NCBI GenBank assembly: GCA_037443425.1
Contig: JBBIOI010000007.1
Location: 1 to 49,650, forward strand
Length of the DNA: 49,650 bases
From: JBBIOI01 sp037443425
Lineage (GTDB): Bacteria; Desulfobacterota; BSN033; UBA1163
Direction: 5' to 3'
The notes beneath the pieces were generated by a model, which was given only the letters and a program-made list of their open reading frames with translations, was not told where the DNA came from and did not search any database. Below, in pieces: positions 15,474 to 25,092 of the stretch. The first letter of the stretch is position 1. Each line of letters opens with the position of its first letter. A program made the translations under genes and the position numbers.

Positions 15474-17279
15474 ATGTATAAATATACTAACCGATTAATT
15501 AATGAAACAAGTCCATATTTATTACAGCATGCACATAATCCAGTTGATTGGTATCCATGGGGAGAAGAGGCCCTTTTACGTGCTAAAAAAGAGGATAAGC
15601 CAATACTTCTAAGTATTGGTTACTCTTCCTGCCATTGGTGTCATGTAATGGAAAGTGAATGTTTTGAAAATGAGTCTATTGCCAGGATAATGAACGAGCA
15701 TTTTATCAATATAAAAGTAGATCGTGAAGAGAGACCTGATCTTGATGAGATATATATGAATGCTGTCCAGTTAATGACTGGCAGTGGAGGATGGCCATTA
15801 ACTGTATTTTTAACACCAAAACTAATCCCTTTTCATGGAGGAACTTATTTCCCACCGGAAGATCGTAAGGGGCTAATAGGTTTTCCAAAACTTCTTCTCA
15901 TCATATCTGATTATTATAAAAACCACCGGAAAGATATAGAGAAAGTTGAAACCCAGATGAGGGATACAATTCAGAAGATCTTTGAGATCCTCCCTCTTGA
16001 TAAGAATCTAAATCCAGATATTTTATCCAAGGCCTATGAATTTTTTGAAAGTAGATTTGATCCAGTAAATGGTGGATTTGATAAGGCGCCTAAGTTTCCA
16101 AATCCAACCATCCTCTCTTTTTTATTGAGATATAGCCAAGAGGCTGGTAATAAGAATGCACTCAATATGGTTGAATTTACACTCCAAAAAATGGCCCGAG
16201 GTGGAATACGTGATCACTTAGGTGGTGGTTTTCATAGATATTCAGTAGATGATCGCTGGCTAATTCCACACTTTGAAAAGATGCTTTATGATAATGCACT
16301 TCTTTCCAAAATATACCTCGATGTATATCAGCTTACAAAGAAGGAAGAGTTTCTTGAAGTGGGTGAAGAGATCCTGAATTATATCTTGAGAGAGATGACG
16401 AGCAATGAAGGGGGATTCTACTCTTCGCAGGATGCAGATACTGAAGGTCAGGAAGGAAAATTCTTTCTCTGGACCAAAGACCAGATTAAAGATCTGTTAG
16501 GAGAGCAGAACGGGACTATATTGTCTTCGTACTTCGGGGTTACATCCCGTGGAAATTTTGAAGAAGGGAAGAATGTTCTTCATATTGCATATCCAATAGA
16601 GAAGGTATCAGAGCTTTACGGAGTTACTGTTTTAGAAATTGATAAATTGATATCAGAAGGTAAAAGGATCCTTTTTTACGAGAGGGAGAAGAGAATTAAG
16701 CCTAAAAGGGATGAAAAGATCATTACCTCATGGAACGGCCTAATGATCTCTGGTTTTGTTTCAGGGTTTAAGACAACTGGTAAAAAAATCTATTTAGATG
16801 CTGCCCGAAAGGCAGGGGAACTTATCATTGAACAGATGGCTAAAAAACAGTATCTTCCAAGAATTATTAATAAAGATAAAGACCCTGTGAAAGGTTTTTC
16901 TGAAGATTATGCATTCTTTATTCAAGCCTTGATCGATCTTTATGAGGCATCTTCTGATAATCATTATCTTAATGAGGCGATATTATTTAATGAAAACATG
17001 ATGGAGCGTTTTTGGGATAATCAGAATGGAGGGTTCTATTTTACTGGTTCAGAGGATGAGTCACTGATTTTTCGTTCAAAGAGTCCATATGATCATGTGG
17101 TGCCTTCTTCGAATTCTGTATCTGTTTTTAATTTATTGAGGCTTTGGAAGTTAACAGGGAATGACACTTTAAGAAAGAGAGCCGAGGAAATCTTACTTCT
17201 ATTTAATTACCTTTTTTCAAATTTCCCTTCAGGATTTACTCATATGCTCTCTGGACTGTCTTTATTTTTAAGAAGTTAA
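15474..17279 (+). CDS. thioredoxin-domain protein, DUF255/YyaL family
   Basis: The 601-residue protein has an N-terminal thioredoxin-like DUF255 domain (about 1-165) with the family's SSCHWCHVME (Cys53, Cys56), preceded by NRLINETSPYLLQHAHNPVD. A glycosidase-like alpha/alpha barrel follows, with PHFEKMLYDNA. It is cytoplasmic, as no signal peptide is seen. Family members are about 600-700 residues; the substrate is unknown. The ribosome binding site is GAGGAG about 6 bases before the ATG. It ends 4 bases into a convergent methyltransferase gene. Confidence 0.88.
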   Translation: MYKYTNRLINETSPYLLQHAHNPVDWYPWGEEALLRAKKEDKPILLSIGYSSCHWCHVMESECFENESIARIMNEHFINIKVDREERPDLDEIYMNAVQLMTGSGGWPLTVFLTPKLIPFHGGTYFPPEDRKGLIGFPKLLLIISDYYKNHRKDIEKVETQMRDTIQKIFEILPLDKNLNPDILSKAYEFFESRFDPVNGGFDKAPKFPNPTILSFLLRYSQEAGNKNALNMVEFTLQKMARGGIRDHLGGGFHRYSVDDRWLIPHFEKMLYDNALLSKIYLDVYQLTKKEEFLEVGEEILNYILREMTSNEGGFYSSQDADTEGQEGKFFLWTKDQIKDLLGEQNGTILSSYFGVTSRGNFEEGKNVLHIAYPIEKVSELYGVTVLEIDKLISEGKRILFYEREKRIKPKRDEKIITSWNGLMISGFVSGFKTTGKKIYLDAARKAGELIIEQMAKKQYLPRIINKDKDPVKGFSEDYAFFIQALIDLYEASSDNHYLNEAILFNENMMERFWDNQNGGFYFTGSEDESLIFRSKSPYDHVVPSSNSVSVFNLLRLWKLTGNDTLRKRAEEILLLFNYLFSNFPSGFTHMLSGLSLFLRS

Positions 17280-17860
17280 TCATGAATCTTTTCTGCTATA
17301 AGGCTTGCAACAGCCTTTTTTCTCCCACCCTCATTAAAAATTCCTTCCCGATAAAATAAGATTCTAAAATCTCTGAATAGGTCTAAAAGTTCATTATGTT
17401 TTAAGAAGTATCGAGGATGTTTTGGCCCCCCAGTTCCAAGCTCCCTCTGCTCAAGGATATATGTTTCAAATATTACCATTCCACCTCTTTTTAGTCCTTT
17501 TTTTATCTTGGGGATAAGAGACCTTTCGAGAAAATAGAAGTTTGCAATAAGGTCATATTTGCCTTTTTCAATTTTATAATGATCAAGATCAGCAAGGACT
17601 GTATTTATCCTAACACCCATCTCTTTTGCTAACCTTTCTGCCTTTTTTAAACCCACCTCAGAAATATCAACTGCATCTACCTGATAACCTTTTTTTGCTA
17701 AAAAAACAGAGTTTCTTCCTTCTCCTGCTGCAATATCAAGCGCTATTCCTCGAGGCGGAAGAAACTTGATATATCTTTTTAGAAAAGGATTGGGCTCTTT
17801 TCCAAGGGCAAATCTCTTAGTATGGAATCTTTTATCCCAGCGGGTTTTATCTGCCTTCAT
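17276..17860 (-). CDS. class I SAM-dependent methyltransferase
   Basis: The 194-residue protein has the SAM-binding motif I in ALDIAAGEGRNSVFLA (~39-54), an acidic end to beta-2 (VDAVDISEVGL), motif II region VLADLDHY and DLIANFYFLERS. The overall pattern resembles small TehB-like methyltransferases. The substrate is unknown. Its 3' end overlaps the DUF255 gene by 4 bases in convergent orientation. Confidence 0.8.
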   Translation of the reverse strand: MKADKTRWDKRFHTKRFALGKEPNPFLKRYIKFLPPRGIALDIAAGEGRNSVFLAKKGYQVDAVDISEVGLKKAERLAKEMGVRINTVLADLDHYKIEKGKYDLIANFYFLERSLIPKIKKGLKRGGMVIFETYILEQRELGTGGPKHPRYFLKHNELLDLFRDFRILFYREGIFNEGGRKKAVASLIAEKIHD

Positions 17861-18011
17861 TTTAAACTCTTATTATCATTTGATTTTTTAAAAGTCAATA
17901 AATGAAACCTCGTGGCCCTCAATTGAAAAGTGAAGGTGAGAAAGTTTTTTAATCAGGTGAAAAGTCAGATAAAAAAGGCTAAAATTTAATTATTGTAAAA
18001 AGGAGGCATGT

Positions 18012-18656
18012 ATGAAGAAAAAAATATTTATTTCTGTCTACCTTATGTTATTAATCCTTGCAGGATGTACGAAAGTTGTTCCGATCCGAGATGCATTGAA
18101 AGAAGATATAAAGATTCCTTCTGGACGAATTGAAGGGAATAAGTTTACTGGAATCAGATATCCATTCAAGGTTGAAGCGCCCTCTCACTGGAAGATAAGC
18201 ATAGACTTTCCAGATTTTCTAAAAGAGCTTGGTTACGAAAAGCCTGGCCTGGATGATAAGGAACAGACAGAATTATATATATTTAATCCTGAGACCAGAT
18301 CGAATATTCAATTCGACTTTACGCCAGCAGGGCAATATACAGAATTCAGCCAGGAATTTATTGAAAGACTTACAACAGTAGCAACCGAGAGCCTGAGGGA
18401 GGAATTAAAGGAAGAGCATGGTAAAGAGATAGAGATGATGGTTTTTCCTACCAAACCTATCAATTTGAAAGGCGTACAGTATGCTGCTAAAAAGTATGCT
18501 ATATATTCCATTAAAGGGGAGAAGAGAGAACAGGGATGGATCTATGGATTCAAAGAACCTTATCAAATCTTTATTCTATATATGATAGTTGAAAAGGAAG
18601 GTTTTGATGATAGAAGAGATATAGATATGATTCTTGATAAATTTGAAGTATTTTAG
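18012..18656 (+). CDS. lipoprotein of unknown function
   Basis: The 214-residue protein has a lipoprotein signal peptide (MKKKIFISVYLMLLILAGC), with the lipobox LAGC placing the lipidated Cys at residue 19. The rest is soluble and mixed alpha/beta; residues 46-60 (FTGIRYPFKVEAPSHW) suggest a PsbP/DUF-type beta-sheet fold, but no family is certain. AAAGGAGG precedes the ATG. It ends 19 bases before the flavodiiron gene and may share its transcript. Confidence 0.75.
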   Translation: MKKKIFISVYLMLLILAGCTKVVPIRDALKEDIKIPSGRIEGNKFTGIRYPFKVEAPSHWKISIDFPDFLKELGYEKPGLDDKEQTELYIFNPETRSNIQFDFTPAGQYTEFSQEFIERLTTVATESLREELKEEHGKEIEMMVFPTKPINLKGVQYAAKKYAIYSIKGEKREQGWIYGFKEPYQIFILYMIVEKEGFDDRRDIDMILDKFEVF

Positions 18657-18675
18657 AAATAAAGGAGGTCTAAAT

Positions 18676-19851
18676 ATGGGGATTGTGAAACTTAAGGAGG
18701 GTATTTACTGGGTTGGTGCTATTGATTGGAACACAAGGGATTTTCATGGTTATTCAACTCCATATGGAACAACCTATAATGCGTATTTAATTTTAGATGA
18801 AAAGAATGTTTTGGTAGATACTGTGAAGGCACCTTTCTTTGGGGAGATGCTGGATAGGATTTCAGAGATAATAGATCCATCAAAGATTGATTATATCATT
18901 TCAAATCATGTGGAGATGGACCACTCAGGTGCTTTACCACAGACAATAGAGAAGATTGGGGATCCTTTGGTAGTCACTTCAGAGAGAGGCCAAAAAGGTC
19001 TTGAAAAGCATTATAAAGGATCTATAAATTTTAAAATTGTAAAAACAGGCGATACACTTCCAATAGGTAAAAGAAATATTCTATTTATAGAAGCCCCTAT
19101 GCTTCACTGGCCTGATAGCATGTTTACCTACATTAAAGAAGATCGTGTCCTTTTGCCCAATGATGCCTTTGGACAGCACATTGCATCGTCTTATCGATTT
19201 GAAGATGAAGCAAATGAGGATATCATGAGGCATGCTGCAAAATATTATGCAAATATTATCTGGCCATTTGCACCCATTGTAATAAGGAAGATAGAGGAGA
19301 TCCTTAAAATGGGGCTCCCTATCGATATGATTGGACCGAGTCACGGATTTATCTGGAGAAGGGATCCAAACAGAATTATACAGAGATATTTGAAATGGAG
19401 TCAGGGAGAAACAGATAAAAAGGCCCTTGTTATTTATGATACAATGTGGGGAAGCACTGAAAGCCTTGCAAAAGGGATACTAAAGGGTTTGATTGAACAA
19501 GGAGTTGAGGCCAGGCTCCTTCATCTTCGTTCAAATCACCGAAGCGATATTATTGAAGAGATGTTAAATGCAAAGGGTATAATTTTAGGATCTCCTACTC
19601 TAAATAACGGTATGTTTCCCACAATGGGAGATTTCTTAACCTATTTAAAAGGTCTTAAACCAAAAGGTAAGATTTTTGCCTTATTTGGTTCTTATGGTTG
19701 GGCTGGGGGTGCAATAAAAGAGATGAGGAGTTTACTTGAGGCGGAAAGGTTTGAGATATGGGAAAAGGAGCTTTCTATACAGTATGTACCCGATAGAGAA
19801 GAGATAAATAAGGCTATTGAATTTGGTAAGGAGTTTGCCAAAAGAATTTAA
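18676..19851 (+). CDS. flavodiiron protein (FprA type)
   Basis: The 391-residue protein joins a metallo-beta-lactamase domain (1-250) to a flavodoxin domain (~255-391). Diiron ligands are present as HVEMDH (His78, Glu80, Asp82, His83), with LPNDAFGQH and SHG further on. The flavodoxin FMN loop is YDTMWGSTESLA. Such enzymes reduce O2 to water or NO to N2O in anaerobes. The start at 18676 is set by AAAGGAGG; an upstream in-frame ATG at 18634 overlaps the lipoprotein gene. No rubredoxin, its usual electron donor, is adjacent. Confidence 0.93.
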   Translation: MGIVKLKEGIYWVGAIDWNTRDFHGYSTPYGTTYNAYLILDEKNVLVDTVKAPFFGEMLDRISEIIDPSKIDYIISNHVEMDHSGALPQTIEKIGDPLVVTSERGQKGLEKHYKGSINFKIVKTGDTLPIGKRNILFIEAPMLHWPDSMFTYIKEDRVLLPNDAFGQHIASSYRFEDEANEDIMRHAAKYYANIIWPFAPIVIRKIEEILKMGLPIDMIGPSHGFIWRRDPNRIIQRYLKWSQGETDKKALVIYDTMWGSTESLAKGILKGLIEQGVEARLLHLRSNHRSDIIEEMLNAKGIILGSPTLNNGMFPTMGDFLTYLKGLKPKGKIFALFGSYGWAGGAIKEMRSLLEAERFEIWEKELSIQYVPDREEINKAIEFGKEFAKRI

Positions 19852-19855
19852 GGGA

Positions 19856-20248
19856 ATGGTAGAGACAAACATACTATACAATCAAATTATTATGGATCAT
19901 CTAAAAAACCCAAGGAATCGGGGAGAGATGAATGATCCTGACGGTATTGGAGAGGCACAGAATCCTGTTTGTGGTGATACAATGAGGCTTTTTATAAAGG
20001 TCTCTTCAGAAAAGATTATTGATGCAAAATTTCTTGCCTTTGGCTGCAGTGCTGCTATTGCCTCATCAAGCATTACTACAGAGATGATAAAGGGAAAAAC
20101 TATTGAAGAGGCCCTTTCCATCTCAGAAGAACTTATTTCGGAAGCCTTGGGCGGGCTTCCTCCATCAAAGATTCATTGCTCAATTCTTGCAGAGAGGGCA
20201 ATAAAATCGGCCATCAATGATTATTTGAAGAGAAAGAAGAGAGAATAG
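19856..20248 (+). CDS. IscU/NifU-type Fe-S scaffold (copy 2)
   Basis: The 130-residue protein has scaffold Cys39 (NPVCGD), Cys64 (AFGCSA) and Cys108 (KIHCSILAERA), with the usual His before the third Cys, unlike copy 1. It begins 4 bases after the flavodiiron gene. ATG 19856 is chosen because upstream in-frame starts lie within that gene. No cysteine desulfurase is adjacent. Its place between a diiron enzyme and a PmbA/TldD pair suggests a supply of clusters or oxidative-stress repair. Confidence 0.85.
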   Translation: MVETNILYNQIIMDHLKNPRNRGEMNDPDGIGEAQNPVCGDTMRLFIKVSSEKIIDAKFLAFGCSAAIASSSITTEMIKGKTIEEALSISEELISEALGGLPPSKIHCSILAERAIKSAINDYLKRKKRE

Positions 20249-20250
20249 AT

Positions 20251-21609
20251 ATGATGGGAGAAGAGAGATCAATAAATTTACTTAAAAGAATTGTTAATAA
20301 ATCTCCTGGTAATCAGACAGAGGCCTTACTTTTTACCGAGGATTCGTCACTTACAAGATTTACTAATTCATCAATACATCAGCATGTTTCCGAAAGAAAT
20401 CAAACATTGATACTTCGGGTCGTTATTGATAAGAGGATTGCTGTTTTAACTACAAACCAACTAAACCAATTTTCTTTAAATGATTTTATACAAAAAGCCG
20501 TATCAATGGCTAAACTTCAGCATCCAAACGAGGAATTCGTTTCCCTCCCTGGGCCAAAACCCACAATATATATACCAACTTATAATGAGAAGATTAAATC
20601 GCTTACCCCGGCAAGGAAAGTAAAGATGATTCAAAATATTTTTAAAATAGTAACTGAAAAAGGACTCAATGCCTCAGGATCTTTTTCAAACGGGACGGTC
20701 GAAGTTTCTATTGTGAATTCACTCGGTGTTGAAAGGTATCAAAAATATTCAGATATCTTTATTCATTTGATTGTTGAAAATGATTATGGTTCTGGATATG
20801 CAAGCTTTGTTGGAAGAGACCCAGAGGCATTAGATATTGAATCCATAACCCGTGAAGCAATGAATAAGGTGCCAAAAGAGGACCCAATAGGTATAGAGCC
20901 AGCTGAATATGAGGTTATCCTTGAACCGTATGCAGTAAGTGAATTTCTTTCCTTTCTCGGTTACCTTGGCTTTCACGCCCTTTCGGTTCAGGAGGGAAGG
21001 AGTTTTTTCTGTAATAATTTTGGAAAGAAGATGGTTGATGAGAAAGTTACAATTTATGACGACGGGCTCAATCCAGAAGGACTTCCAGTCCCCTTCGACT
21101 TTGAGGGAGTTCCAAAGAGAAAGGTAACCTTTTTTGAGAGAGGGATAGCAAGAGAGATAACCTACGATTCATTCACCGCTGGCCGCGAAGGTAAAGAATC
21201 TACAGGACATGCCCTTATAGCTCCAAATACCACAGGGCCTATTCCAATAAATCTATTTATGGATGGTGGAGATTCGTTTCTTGAAGAGATGGTAGGGTCT
21301 GTTAAGAAAGGAATCTATGTAACTCGATTCCATTATACGAATGTAGTTGAACCAATGAAGGCTGTTATTACAGGAATGACAAGGGATGGTACATTTCTTA
21401 TAGAAGATGGTGAAATAAAGAAGCCACTTAGAAATTTAAGATTTACAGATTCGATATTGAGGGCTTTGAGTCGTGTGGGAACAATTTCAAAGGAAAGAAA
21501 GATTTGTTCAAAAGGAACGGTTTATTCCAGGCGTTTTATTACAGGTGTTGTTGCCCCTGCCATTAAAATAAGCGGTTTCAATTTCTCAGGGGTATCAAAT
21601 TTGCTATGA
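20251..21609 (+). CDS. PmbA/TldE-like metalloprotease partner
   Basis: The 452-residue protein belongs to the TldD/PmbA family and lacks the HExxxH zinc motif, which marks it as the PmbA/TldE partner. Recognisable stretches are TRFTNSSIHQHVSERN near the N-terminus and FHYTNVVEPMKAVITGMTRD near the C-terminus. PmbA and TldD form a heterodimeric peptidase that acts on unfolded peptides, including modified-peptide precursors. It starts 2 bases after the IscU copy 2 stop and is followed by its tldD partner. Confidence 0.88.
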   Translation: MMGEERSINLLKRIVNKSPGNQTEALLFTEDSSLTRFTNSSIHQHVSERNQTLILRVVIDKRIAVLTTNQLNQFSLNDFIQKAVSMAKLQHPNEEFVSLPGPKPTIYIPTYNEKIKSLTPARKVKMIQNIFKIVTEKGLNASGSFSNGTVEVSIVNSLGVERYQKYSDIFIHLIVENDYGSGYASFVGRDPEALDIESITREAMNKVPKEDPIGIEPAEYEVILEPYAVSEFLSFLGYLGFHALSVQEGRSFFCNNFGKKMVDEKVTIYDDGLNPEGLPVPFDFEGVPKRKVTFFERGIAREITYDSFTAGREGKESTGHALIAPNTTGPIPINLFMDGGDSFLEEMVGSVKKGIYVTRFHYTNVVEPMKAVITGMTRDGTFLIEDGEIKKPLRNLRFTDSILRALSRVGTISKERKICSKGTVYSRRFITGVVAPAIKISGFNFSGVSNLL

Positions 21610-21666
21610 AGATAACACCAATTGGGTGTTCTTAATTACTGATTATTATATAAAGGGGTGATTTGA

Positions 21667-23109
21667 TTGAAAGATTTCATTGAGGCAGTTCTTGATCTTG
21701 CCGAGTTTAAAAAGGTAGATTATGCAGATATAAGAATTGTTAGACGAAAAAAGGAGGAGATATTAGTTAAGAATGGAAAGATAGAGGTACTTACAATCGA
21801 GGAAGATTGTGGATTCGGTATAAGGGTACTTGTAAATAATGGCTGGGGGTTTGCTTGCAGTTCTAAAATAAATAAAAGAGAGATGGAAAATGTCTTTATA
21901 CAGGCACTGAAAATTGCAGATGCGAGCTCAAAGGTTAATGTAAGAAGTATCCTACTTCGTCCTATATCACCAATTAAGGACAGATATAGGACGGATGTCT
22001 CTATTGATCCTTTTAATGTCTCGCTTGAGAAAAAACTTGATCTCCTTTTCTTATGTGATGAACTAATGAGAAAGAGAGATAAGATTAAGATATCAGAGGC
22101 CAATTTTGGATCTTTTAAAACAGAGAAGATTTTTGCCTCTACAGATGGTGCTTATATTGAACAGGAGATAATTGAATGCGGTGCCGGTATTTCAGCAACC
22201 GCTATTGATGGAGATGAGGTTCAGGTACGTTCTTATCCAAGTTCATTTGGAGGGAATTTTGCTACAAAAGGTTATGAGTGGATCGAAAGTTTAGAATTAA
22301 AAGATCATGCGGAAAGGATTTTAGAAGAGGCTGAAAGGCTTCTTTCGGCTAAACCATGTCCCTCAAAGATTACAACCATTATCCTTGATGGATCACAATT
22401 GGCCCTTCAAATTCATGAATCTATAGGACATCCAATCGAACTCGATAGAGTACTCGGGTCAGAAACAAGCTACGCTGGAACAAGTTTCATAAGACCTGAA
22501 ATGCTTGGAAATTTTAGATATGGCTCAGAAATAGTGAATGTGGTAGCAGATGCTACCTATCCAGGAGGTCTTGGAACATTTGGTTATGATGATGAAGGGG
22601 TTAAGGCACAAAAGACAGAAATTATATCCAAAGGGATCCTTATTAATCTTCTCACCTCAAGAGAGACTGCAGGTGTTATTGGAAAAGAGAGCAATGGTAC
22701 TATGAGGGCAGATGGCTGGAATCGAATTCCACTTATTCGAATGACAAATATCAATCTCGAACCAGGAGATTGGACCCTTGAGGAGATGATTGAAGATACT
22801 GATGATGGTGTTTTTTTATGTACAAATCGGAGCTGGTCAATAGATGATAAGAGGATTAATTTTCAATTTGGCACTGAAATTGGATGGGAGATAAAGAAGG
22901 GAAAGATTTGTGAAATGATAAAGAATCCCACATATACAGGAATTACTCCGAAGTTTTGGAATTCTTGCGATGCTATTGCTAAGAAGGATTACTGGCAGAT
23001 GTGGGGGATTCCAAATTGTGGTAAAGGAGAACCCGGGCAAGTAGCACATGTGGGGCATGGAACAGCACCAGCAAGATTTAGAGGTGTTCAGATTGGTGTG
23101 ATGAAATAA
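21667..23109 (+). CDS. TldD-like zinc metallopeptidase
   Basis: The 480-residue protein has the family's zinc motif at residues 250-260, HESIGHPIELD. This matches HExxxH with the following acid ligand (usually HEAVGHGLEGD). A TTG start at 21667 is behind GGGGTG. It lies 57 bases after pmbA, consistent with a TldD/E heterodimer. No modified-peptide precursor gene was found nearby, so the substrate is open. The C-terminus has HVGHGTAPARFRGVQIGV, as in family members. Confidence 0.88.
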   Translation: MKDFIEAVLDLAEFKKVDYADIRIVRRKKEEILVKNGKIEVLTIEEDCGFGIRVLVNNGWGFACSSKINKREMENVFIQALKIADASSKVNVRSILLRPISPIKDRYRTDVSIDPFNVSLEKKLDLLFLCDELMRKRDKIKISEANFGSFKTEKIFASTDGAYIEQEIIECGAGISATAIDGDEVQVRSYPSSFGGNFATKGYEWIESLELKDHAERILEEAERLLSAKPCPSKITTIILDGSQLALQIHESIGHPIELDRVLGSETSYAGTSFIRPEMLGNFRYGSEIVNVVADATYPGGLGTFGYDDEGVKAQKTEIISKGILINLLTSRETAGVIGKESNGTMRADGWNRIPLIRMTNINLEPGDWTLEEMIEDTDDGVFLCTNRSWSIDDKRINFQFGTEIGWEIKKGKICEMIKNPTYTGITPKFWNSCDAIAKKDYWQMWGIPNCGKGEPGQVAHVGHGTAPARFRGVQIGVMK

Positions 23110-23138
23110 ATAAGTACCAGTTATGAAGAATTAAGGCG

Positions 23139-23306
23139 TCAGTCTTTTTCGTTATCTTTTTTTGTTACGTCTTCTGCATAGCCTTCTCTGAATCCTTCGA
23201 TGACCTTTTCAGAGACCTTCTTGGTTGCCTTTAAAATCTTTATAAGGCCTTCTTTAAATAACTTCTTGGCCTCTTCAAGTTCTTCGTTTTTTTCATTCTT
23301 TTTCAT
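23139..23306 (-). CDS. small charged helical protein
   Basis: A 55-residue frame begins MKKNEKNEELEEAKKLFKEG and ends in a Lys/Asp/Glu-rich tail. It is almost all Lys and Glu with regularly spaced hydrophobics (LIKILKATKKVSEKVIEGF), as in an amphipathic helix. It fills the convergent gap after tldD. No clear ribosome binding site precedes the ATG. Codon use looks normal, but such a composition can arise in AT-rich DNA, so it is moderately supported. Confidence 0.5.
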   Translation of the reverse strand: MKKNEKNEELEEAKKLFKEGLIKILKATKKVSEKVIEGFREGYAEDVTKKDNEKD

Positions 23307-23352
23307 AATTAAAAATATTAAAAATATAATTTAAATTTTTCAATAAAAAAGA

Positions 23353-24300
23353 TTATCCCTCAATCATTTGAAGTGCCTTTAGTAGTTTAATCAACTTGAT
23401 ATCTCTTTCTTTGCAGACATCGGCCTCTGATCTTCCTCCATAGTCATAAAAACCCTTACCTGTTTTAACCCCATAATGGCCCTGTCTATAAAGTTCAAAG
23501 ATCTTTTGAGGCTTGTAGTCAGGAGGAGTTAGTTGAAATGCTGGCTTTTCAAGATTTTTTACAGTCAGATCTATACCGCCAAAATCGATTCTTTTTACAA
23601 CCCCAACAATCATCATACGCAGTGCCAGTCCCCATCTTGCTGCTTCATCAAGTTCCTCTGGAGATAAGTAATCATTATCAAGAAGATAATATACCTCTCT
23701 TTGCAATGCTATCTGAAGTCGGGTCACTACATAGCCTGGGACATATTTCTTAAAGATAGCGGGTTTTTTACCTATATCCCTTAATAGATCAACCATCAAT
23801 TTTATACTTTCTTCATCTGTTTTTGGTCCTTTTACCACGTCCACAAGTGGAATAATCTGTGGAGGTGCATACCAGTGAGCAATCAATACCTTATCTGGTC
23901 GAGAGGTTTCGATAAATTCAAATATATTAAGGTATGTGGTATTACTTGCAAGGAGTGTCCTCGGTGGGCAGAATTTATCCAATTTAGAAAAGACATCTTT
24001 TTTTGCTTCCTTATCCTCGGCCATTGTCTCAAATGCAATGTCTGCCTCCTCTGCTGCCTCCTCTAAGGAGGTTGTCAGATGAATCCTTGCCATTATGGAC
24101 GGAATTGATTTTTCATCAATTAATCCTTCTTCAGCCATAGCACTCAGACTTGATTGAATCAATGAGAATCCCCTATCCAAGGTCTTTTGAGTCCTGGACA
24201 TCATCCAAACCTCATAACCACCCTGGGCAAAGACCTGCGAAATTCCATGCCCCATAGTTCCTGCACCGATGACTGCTATTTTCTTAATACCTTCCTTCAT
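23353..24300 (-). CDS. 3-hydroxyacyl-CoA dehydrogenase family protein
   Basis: The 315-residue protein has a Rossmann NAD site (VIGAGTMGHGIS, residues 10-21). A dimerisation domain follows the catalytic region (IAHWYAPPQIIPLVDVVKG, with the His typical of the family), and it ends GHYGVKTGKGFYDYGG. It would oxidise an L-3-hydroxyacyl-CoA or a similar 3-hydroxy acid such as carnitine-like or gulonate-like substrates. The ribosome binding site is GGAGG. It follows a cyclase-like gene by 30 bases, so the pair may act in one catabolic route. Confidence 0.85.
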   Translation of the reverse strand: MKEGIKKIAVIGAGTMGHGISQVFAQGGYEVWMMSRTQKTLDRGFSLIQSSLSAMAEEGLIDEKSIPSIMARIHLTTSLEEAAEEADIAFETMAEDKEAKKDVFSKLDKFCPPRTLLASNTTYLNIFEFIETSRPDKVLIAHWYAPPQIIPLVDVVKGPKTDEESIKLMVDLLRDIGKKPAIFKKYVPGYVVTRLQIALQREVYYLLDNDYLSPEELDEAARWGLALRMMIVGVVKRIDFGGIDLTVKNLEKPAFQLTPPDYKPQKIFELYRQGHYGVKTGKGFYDYGGRSEADVCKERDIKLIKLLKALQMIEG

Positions 24301-24330
24301 CCTTTCTTATCCTCCTGTCGAACAAGATTC

Positions 24331-25092
24331 TTATTCTTCAACAATGGCAACAAGTCTTACCATTCCTCCATCAGCCAGTTCGCATCTAAAAGGGAATGCA
24401 GCTATAGTGCATCGTTTTCCTGTTACTAAATCGATATCTCCACCAGCATTCTCAATAGTTACAATACCGTTTCTCAAAAGGATGCGATGGCATGGTTCAT
24501 ATTCAGGAAATTCTTTATCAGGATTTCTGCCCGTCTCTTTTCTGAACTCCGAATCAAGCCATGGCATAGTCTGTGAAAGCGGGTAATGCCATAAGGGACT
24601 ATCAGTTGCACCCCATGTTCCTGCTACTCCTTTTACCTTCTTTTTTACCAACCACTCGGCTCCATCAGGACCTAGTCCAGGATAGTGGTTGAAATATATA
24701 TAATTATTTACACGCCAGTACTTATGCCAACCTGTGTTGAAGATAACAAAATCTCCAGGCTCAATCTTTGGTTCTGCATTTTCAAGGATTTCCGAACCTA
24801 TGATGTCCCATTTTTTAAGATGACGTAAATCTACAATTACACCTTTACCATAGCAACTCTCAAGAGGGATTTTATCAAGGGTTATTCCACCTTCGGAAGG
24901 ATGAAGTACATGGATTGGAGCATCCATGTGTGTCCCTGCATGCAAAGTCCCAGTATAGATTAAGCTCCTTTTATGAGAACGCTCAAGATATTCTACCCTT
25001 TGAAATACAAGGTCTTGTCTTGGACCTGGAAAGGGCCAGAGTGGAGTATCAAATCCAAAGGGTTGAGAAAGGTCATATAGTTTTATACCCAT
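24331..25092 (-). CDS. cyclase family (KynB-like) metal-dependent hydrolase
   Basis: The 253-residue protein carries the family motif HAGTHMDAPIHV, a divalent metal-binding site, and an N-terminal YDLSQPFGFDTPLWP. Family members include kynurenine formamidase and isatin hydrolase; which reaction applies is not clear. Kynurenine formamidase would be an odd match to an organism with a full Trp biosynthetic operon. ATG 25092 is set by AAAGGAGG; an in-frame ATG at 25113 lies upstream. It is co-oriented with the hydroxyacyl-CoA dehydrogenase. Confidence 0.82.
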   Translation of the reverse strand: MGIKLYDLSQPFGFDTPLWPFPGPRQDLVFQRVEYLERSHKRSLIYTGTLHAGTHMDAPIHVLHPSEGGITLDKIPLESCYGKGVIVDLRHLKKWDIIGSEILENAEPKIEPGDFVIFNTGWHKYWRVNNYIYFNHYPGLGPDGAEWLVKKKVKGVAGTWGATDSPLWHYPLSQTMPWLDSEFRKETGRNPDKEFPEYEPCHRILLRNGIVTIENAGGDIDLVTGKRCTIAAFPFRCELADGGMVRLVAIVEE

